Assembly: GCA_029934845.1 (NCBI GenBank)
Contig: JAOZLN010000055.1
Span: 1 to 10,442, forward strand
DNA length: 10,442 nucleotides
Source: Candidatus Sabulitectum sp.
GTDB taxonomy: Bacteria > Fermentibacterota > Fermentibacteria > Fermentibacterales > JCC-6
Direction of reading: 5' to 3'
Shown here: positions 6,102 through 10,442 of the stretch, piece by piece
Layout: each line of letters opens with the position of its first letter
How positions within the stretch are numbered: position 1 is the stretch's first letter
Position numbers and translations under genes: made by a program
The notes under the pieces: generated by a model
The model's database searches: none
What the model saw: only the letters and a program-made list of their open reading frames with translations
What the model was told of the DNA's origin: nothing

Positions 6102-9100
6102 ATGCCTGTAAGTGAAAAGACTGGTCAACACATAGAAGCCTGGTTAAAAGATGCGCAGTCTGTTCGGATAATACAGACCCCTTTTGTTAATGTACCTGAT
6201 TTTCCAGACCCTGAGCTGGTGCAACTTAAGATAGTACCTAAACTTACCGGTTCTGTGAGAAGGCTGGCTGTTTCTTCTTCGCTTGGGGTTTCTGTTCCTG
6301 CCCTGGCTTCTCTGCTTTCCGTTATGGAAAGACCTGACGCAGAGAAGCTTTATGCAGAGATGTCAAAAATGACATCCTCTTCTGATGTTGATGAAAAGCT
6401 TGCTCAAAACTGGTTTACGATTTGCCACAATTTGAATAAAAGCAAAATTGCTTTTGCGGTTACCGGTTATTTTATACTAACGGCATTGCATGAATCAGTT
6501 GATTTCAAGAGATCTCTCTTAAGTTCTCTTGCCTGCTGGTACACGGCACTGCTTTCTCCCGGGATAAAGAAGACATCAAACCTGGAGATTCTCTTTCGTA
6601 TTGCAGAACAGTTTCCGGACAGATTTGCCTTTGTCTGCGTTAGAGCAGCTTCTGGTGGAGATAAGATACTTTCTGCCCTGGGAAAATCACTTTTTGCTAC
6701 AAATTGTCTGGATCTGTCTCAGGAAGAATCCATCTCTATCCTTGATTTCACCATGGAGACCGGATGGCTTCTGGACGACAGGGACCATGAGCAGATATGG
6801 AAACTTATCATGCAGAAAGGAAGCCGGGTACAGGAAAAACTTACAGGAGCGCTTGTGCCCATGAGCTCTATTCGATTTTTTGCGGGAATTCTTCGCGGAC
6901 TTCAAGAGAAGTACGGGTTTGATGTTCTTATTGCCCGCGAAAGAAAGCAGAAAGCAACGACTCTTTTCGACATTCAGTCACAAAAAGAAGCAACCGAATG
7001 CTTTGTAAAGTTTCCAAAACTTACACCGCTTATAGATTGTCAGATCAAGATGGATTTTACAGAAGAAGTTATTTCACATAGAATTGCAGAATCAGATGAA
7101 TCTGATCTGGGTTATTCTGTTGTGGCTCTTCTGGATGTGTTGCCTGGTGGAATTTCGCTTTCTGGTGTAATGAATTTTCTTAAGTCAACCGGAGAAGAGA
7201 TAACCAGTGAGGTTTTAGCATTTCTAGAGAAACTGATCACCGCAACCGTGGAAAGCAAAAGACCATCTCTACAGAACACCATCGGGTTTTCCTCAATTGT
7301 TTCCAGGGTTCTTTCTTTCAGTACAGTTCAGGACAGAACTTCTTTAATGGGTTTTTATCGAGCAGTGACAGATATGGATGAATCCCTTGCTCGATTGGCG
7401 ATACAGCATCTGGACGAAGCCATCCTGAGCGGGGTACAGACCTCTAGTATTCTCTCTGCTGCTTCCCTTGTACTTAGAGCATCAAACGACGAAAACAGGA
7501 AGGAATTCCTTTCGCGCATTCTGCTCACCGGCAGGTTGATTGATACTCTTTCTCCAGCCGACCGAGGTAGAGCTCTTTCCAGTCTAGTACCACCATGGGT
7601 TGATACGCTTCTTTCGTTCGATTCAAGCACCGAGGAGAAGGTTGTATCATTTATTGGCAACATAAAAGACATAAACAAAAGAAACAGATATCTTGAAAAT
7701 GTTGTTACCGGTCTGCTCAACGAATTGCACCCGGACGATCCGGTTTTTGATGATTGTCTTGATTTCGCAGTTAATGGCTACAACTCGTCTGGAGCAATTG
7801 AAAAGTTAAGAGAGATCGAGCACAGTGTTTTTAAAAAGGTTTTTCGTGCAGGCGGTCGAGTTGAGGTTGTTGATGGTTTGATGGTTGATCTGCTTTCTAT
7901 CCCGGGTTTTGAAGGAGAGAAAACAGGTGAGTTTATTACAGCTCTTCGTTCAATTTGCGATAGATTCAGCAGGCTTGCCGTTTGGGAAGACGGGGGAGAC
8001 ACCATATTTACCGACTTTATCGGTGTTGGTGTCGGGAACATTCTAAGGGTTTTTGTTGACAACCCATATGCCCTGGATTCCGTTAGTGTCGGGGTTGTAG
8101 AAAACCTTCTTGAACTTCTTTTCTCAGACGGATCGTCAACTTCAAAAAGTACAAGGATCGTTAATCCCGGAGGTACGGCTCAAACGTTTTTCGGAGAAAT
8201 TCTACCGGCTTCGATCTCTTTGTTCAAGAGAGAGCCGGAAGCTCTTCCTGCCTTCCTTTTTGAGATCGCAGATGAATTTTCAAGAAGCGTTGGTGGAATG
8301 ACTGCAGGAGAAGATTTTGCAAAGTATCTTGTCAGGGGAATTGATCTTGAGATCCAACAGGACTGTGTTACCGTTCTAGGTTCATGGCTTTCACAGAAAA
8401 CCCCGCCCCCCCTTAATATTTCTGAAAAATGGTCCAATCAGAGAAGACAGGAATGGAATGCTCTCAGGGTTAGAGAAGATACAACCAGAATGAAGTTGTA
8501 TGGGGCAGTATCTGCCCTGACTGCCTCCTCGGACAGCAGCGCAAGAGAATCTATTTTGTACACCGCCGGCTTTTTTTCCAGGCAGATGGAAAGAGCAGGA
8601 ATTCCCGGTGCCTCCAGTCTTTCTCTCCGGTGGAACAGAATAATGATGGACGAGATTCTGGCTTTGTCTGGTGGTACATCGTTGCTTGATCGCTTTAGAG
8701 AAGATTCAACCGGAGCTGATGTAAGCTCAGAGTTGTATTCATACCTTGCATCCATGGACGGTTTTATAGATGAAGATATTTATCATGCCTGGCGACAAAC
8801 AGCGTTACCACCGCTACTGAATTGTTCAATAGAGATTGCTCTTGTCTCTGGTAATTCTCCTGAAATTGCTGGTGAAATGGCAAAGGCTGCAACGGATGCC
8901 ATGGAGTTTCTGGGGTATAATTCTGCGGATGGATTTTTATCCACCCTGCGAGGTTGCTTCAGAGATGCTACCGGACCGGATAGTGGTTTTGTTCTTATGG
9001 AAAAACATTTTCTTCTTCCACTCTGGAAAAGAAATTCTGCTGAAAGGCTTGACCTTCTTTTGCTTGGCATGAAAAACAGCAGGCTGTTAACCGATATACT

Positions 9101-9665
9101 GGATGAACGGCTTTCCATTGAGGATCGGGTTGACGGAAAAGTTGGATTCATGAGAAATTATGGTACTTTCTTTTTAACGGTTGAAAAAGCCATGCTGGAG
9201 ATAAAGTCTAATTTCGAAAAATCCAAGATAGCAGATGGATTAATGGATTCATGGATTTTCAGTGGTACCGGGTCTGTGCCAGAAAAACCGGTATTGGAAA
9301 TATCAGAGACCGCTGAGCTGGTACAAGACATTTTTAGAAGAGTTAAGTACGGCAGCGGTATTGTAAGTGCCAGCGATGCCGGGCAGATAAGTGCCGATAT
9401 GAGGCGTAAGTACAGAGACAATGCCGACTCTGTTGCAATCATACTTAAGTGGACGGTGGATCCGGCTCGAGAGGGACTTCTTCAGCTTCTTGAAGAGAGT
9501 CAGCTTCTTTTGCAGGCAGCAGGAACAGATTCGGAGCTGATGAGACTTCTGGATATTCATGGTGCAGGGAGAAGTTTCCTGCAGGAGGCAAGGCAGTTCT
9601 CAGAAAATCCGGAGGCTTTGAAAAGGCACCTGAAAACACTAACGGTTTCTGCGGAACAGGAATAA
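6102..9665 (+). CDS. Large protein of unknown function (1187 aa)
   Basis: I do not recognise this protein. It is a single open frame of 1187 codons with codon choice like its neighbours (many AGA, CTT and GTT). The ATG lies 5 nt after the gyrA stop, with SD GAGGA at 6088-6092 and 9 nt spacing. There is no signal peptide and no clear membrane segment, so it is probably cytoplasmic. By eye it is mostly amphipathic helices rich in Leu and Ser, with short loops (many S, D, G, P) and few long beta stretches, consistent with a helical-repeat (solenoid, HEAT or TPR-like) scaffold. I could not find regular repeat units by eye. No Walker A, nuclease, protease, methyltransferase or zinc-binding motif was seen; GFEGEKTG at 602-609 only resembles a P-loop. 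A Pro run (768-770) could mark a boundary between a 765-residue N-terminal part and a C-terminal part. Its position between gyrA and an asparaginase, with gaps of 5 and 1 nt, suggests co-translation. Function unknown. Confidence 0.93.
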   Translation: MPVSEKTGQHIEAWLKDAQSVRIIQTPFVNVPDFPDPELVQLKIVPKLTGSVRRLAVSSSLGVSVPALASLLSVMERPDAEKLYAEMSKMTSSSDVDEKLAQNWFTICHNLNKSKIAFAVTGYFILTALHESVDFKRSLLSSLACWYTALLSPGIKKTSNLEILFRIAEQFPDRFAFVCVRAASGGDKILSALGKSLFATNCLDLSQEESISILDFTMETGWLLDDRDHEQIWKLIMQKGSRVQEKLTGALVPMSSIRFFAGILRGLQEKYGFDVLIARERKQKATTLFDIQSQKEATECFVKFPKLTPLIDCQIKMDFTEEVISHRIAESDESDLGYSVVALLDVLPGGISLSGVMNFLKSTGEEITSEVLAFLEKLITATVESKRPSLQNTIGFSSIVSRVLSFSTVQDRTSLMGFYRAVTDMDESLARLAIQHLDEAILSGVQTSSILSAASLVLRASNDENRKEFLSRILLTGRLIDTLSPADRGRALSSLVPPWVDTLLSFDSSTEEKVVSFIGNIKDINKRNRYLENVVTGLLNELHPDDPVFDDCLDFAVNGYNSSGAIEKLREIEHSVFKKVFRAGGRVEVVDGLMVDLLSIPGFEGEKTGEFITALRSICDRFSRLAVWEDGGDTIFTDFIGVGVGNILRVFVDNPYALDSVSVGVVENLLELLFSDGSSTSKSTRIVNPGGTAQTFFGEILPASISLFKREPEALPAFLFEIADEFSRSVGGMTAGEDFAKYLVRGIDLEIQQDCVTVLGSWLSQKTPPPLNISEKWSNQRRQEWNALRVREDTTRMKLYGAVSALTASSDSSARESILYTAGFFSRQMERAGIPGASSLSLRWNRIMMDEILALSGGTSLLDRFREDSTGADVSSELYSYLASMDGFIDEDIYHAWRQTALPPLLNCSIEIALVSGNSPEIAGEMAKAATDAMEFLGYNSADGFLSTLRGCFRDATGPDSGFVLMEKHFLLPLWKRNSAERLDLLLLGMKNSRLLTDILDERLSIEDRVDGKVGFMRNYGTFFLTVEKAMLEIKSNFEKSKIADGLMDSWIFSGTGSVPEKPVLEISETAELVQDIFRRVKYGSGIVSASDAGQISADMRRKYRDNADSVAIILKWTVDPAREGLLQLLEESQLLLQAAGTDSELMRLLDIHGAGRSFLQEARQFSENPEALKRHLKTLTVSAEQE

Positions 9666-9666
9666 C

Positions 9667-10442
9667 ATGAAAAAGATACTTATTCTTTCCACCGGGGGAA
9701 CAATTGAGATGCTGCAGGGGGATAAGGGGCTATCAATAAGCACATCCAGCAGGATAGACATCAGCAGTATTAATTCCATGCCCGGCATCAAGATCGTTGT
9801 TAGAAAATACCTGAACCTGCCAAGTCCGCACATTACTCCTGAAATAATGGTAGACATCGCCAGGGAACTTAGAAAGATAGAAATATCGAAAGAGTTTGAC
9901 GGTGTTGTGGTTACCCATGGAACAGATACTCTTGAAGAAACCGCATTTATGGCTGATATACACCTTGAGGGTATTCTGCCTGTGGTTTTCACCGCAGCAA
10001 TGCGAAGCAGCAGCGATCTCGGCGTGGATGGACCCCGCAACATAAGAAGTGCTGTTCGAGTTGTTTGTACAGAGACAGAGAATCTGGGAGTTACCGTGGT
10101 TCTTAACGATGAGATACATGCTGCAGGCAGAGTTACCAAAACGTGTACATCAAATGTAAGCAGTTTTGACTCGCCGGGTTACGGCCCACTGGGGTTTGTT
10201 GATGATGACAGAGTAATCTATCACCGTCTTCCAATATGGCGAATGAATCTTCCACCTGGTCGTCTGGTTCTGGAGAAACGGGTAGGACTGGTTAGAACCG
10301 CAGCAGGATTTGGCCACGATATTATTGATTTTCTTGCGGGATCAGACTACAGAGGAATCGTTGTCGAGGCTTTCGGCAGAGGAAACGTACACCCCGACAC
10401 AGCGGATGCCATTGAAAGAGCGATTGATTCCGGGGTTGTTGT
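9667..10442 (+). CDS. L-asparaginase, cytoplasmic type (5' part, cut by window edge)
   Basis: This family hydrolyses L-asparagine to aspartate and ammonia. The visible 258 residues hold both active-site motifs: STGGTI with the nucleophile T12, and THGTDT with T86 and D87. K158 in VTKTCT matches the catalytic Lys (K162 of E. coli AnsB), followed by YGPLGFV at 172-178. There is no signal peptide before the first strand, so it is the cytoplasmic (type I-like) form. The flexible-loop Tyr of the E. coli enzymes (for example in GYIPV) aligns by eye with L22 in GLSIS. The ATG is 1 nt after the stop of the previous gene; the SD AGGA (9658-9661) lies in that gene. The remaining C-terminal part, probably about 70-80 residues, is outside the window. 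The archaeal GatD amidotransferase subunit is a relative but has an N-terminal extension absent here. The substrate could also include glutamine. Confidence 0.93.
   Translation, partial: MKKILILSTGGTIEMLQGDKGLSISTSSRIDISSINSMPGIKIVVRKYLNLPSPHITPEIMVDIARELRKIEISKEFDGVVVTHGTDTLEETAFMADIHLEGILPVVFTAAMRSSSDLGVDGPRNIRSAVRVVCTETENLGVTVVLNDEIHAAGRVTKTCTSNVSSFDSPGYGPLGFVDDDRVIYHRLPIWRMNLPPGRLVLEKRVGLVRTAAGFGHDIIDFLAGSDYRGIVVEAFGRGNVHPDTADAIERAIDSGVV

Noticed and set aside
7905..7928. P-loop-like GFEGEKTG in the unknown protein
   Set aside because: It lacks the GK[S/T] ending of a Walker A motif and no Walker B or other NTPase motif was found.
9639..10139. Antisense open frame of 166 codons over the asparaginase gene
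   Set aside because: It lies opposite a gene with clear active-site motifs, has low-complexity Ser/Arg/Ile-rich content and no recognisable domain, so it is a shadow.

Overview
The window is a bacterial replication and topology gene cluster read entirely on the + strand: dnaN (beta clamp), a DUF721/DciA-family gene, gyrB, gyrA, a very large gene of unknown function, and the first 258 codons of an L-asparaginase that runs off the right edge. The first 228 bases hold no convincing gene. They look like a replication origin or control region: four degenerate DnaA-box-like 9-mers packed into about 50 bp, followed by a TATAAT -10 element and a good Shine-Dalgarno sequence (SD) for dnaN.

The organism is a bacterium (beta clamp, bacterial gyrase, SD-led genes). 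The order resembles the dnaA-dnaN-recF-DUF721-gyrB-gyrA arrangement of spirochaetes and some other diderms, but recF is missing between dnaN and gyrB. GyrB is the compact type without the large insertion of E. coli, and it reads RPSMYIG where many lineages have RPGMYIG, a variant I associate with Bacteroidetes-like (FCB) bacteria. I would guess a diderm lineage of the FCB/spirochaete neighbourhood, possibly an uncultured phylum, with low confidence. No mobile element, CRISPR, tRNA or rRNA is visible.

Layout: 1-228 origin/promoter region; 229-1347 dnaN; 23-nt gap built of a 9-bp tandem repeat; 1371-1661 dciA-like; 15-nt gap; 1677-3617 gyrB; 11-nt overlap; 3607-6096 gyrA; 5-nt gap; 6102-9665 unknown 1187-aa protein; 1-nt gap; 9667 to the end, asparaginase. 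The spacing and the absence of any terminator-like hairpin suggest one polycistronic unit reading away from the origin. The first four genes cover clamp loading onto DNA, probable helicase loading, and supercoiling. The last two have no obvious link to replication.

Most of the window is ordinary housekeeping. The part that is really unknown is the 1187-aa protein, which is cytoplasmic-looking and mostly helical with no motif I recognise, apparently translated together with both gyrA and the asparaginase. Smaller points of interest are the lost recF, the triplicated stop codon of dnaN, TTG starts on both gyrase subunits, two equally spaced starts for gyrB, and a Lys at the aminocoumarin-contact position of GyrB.
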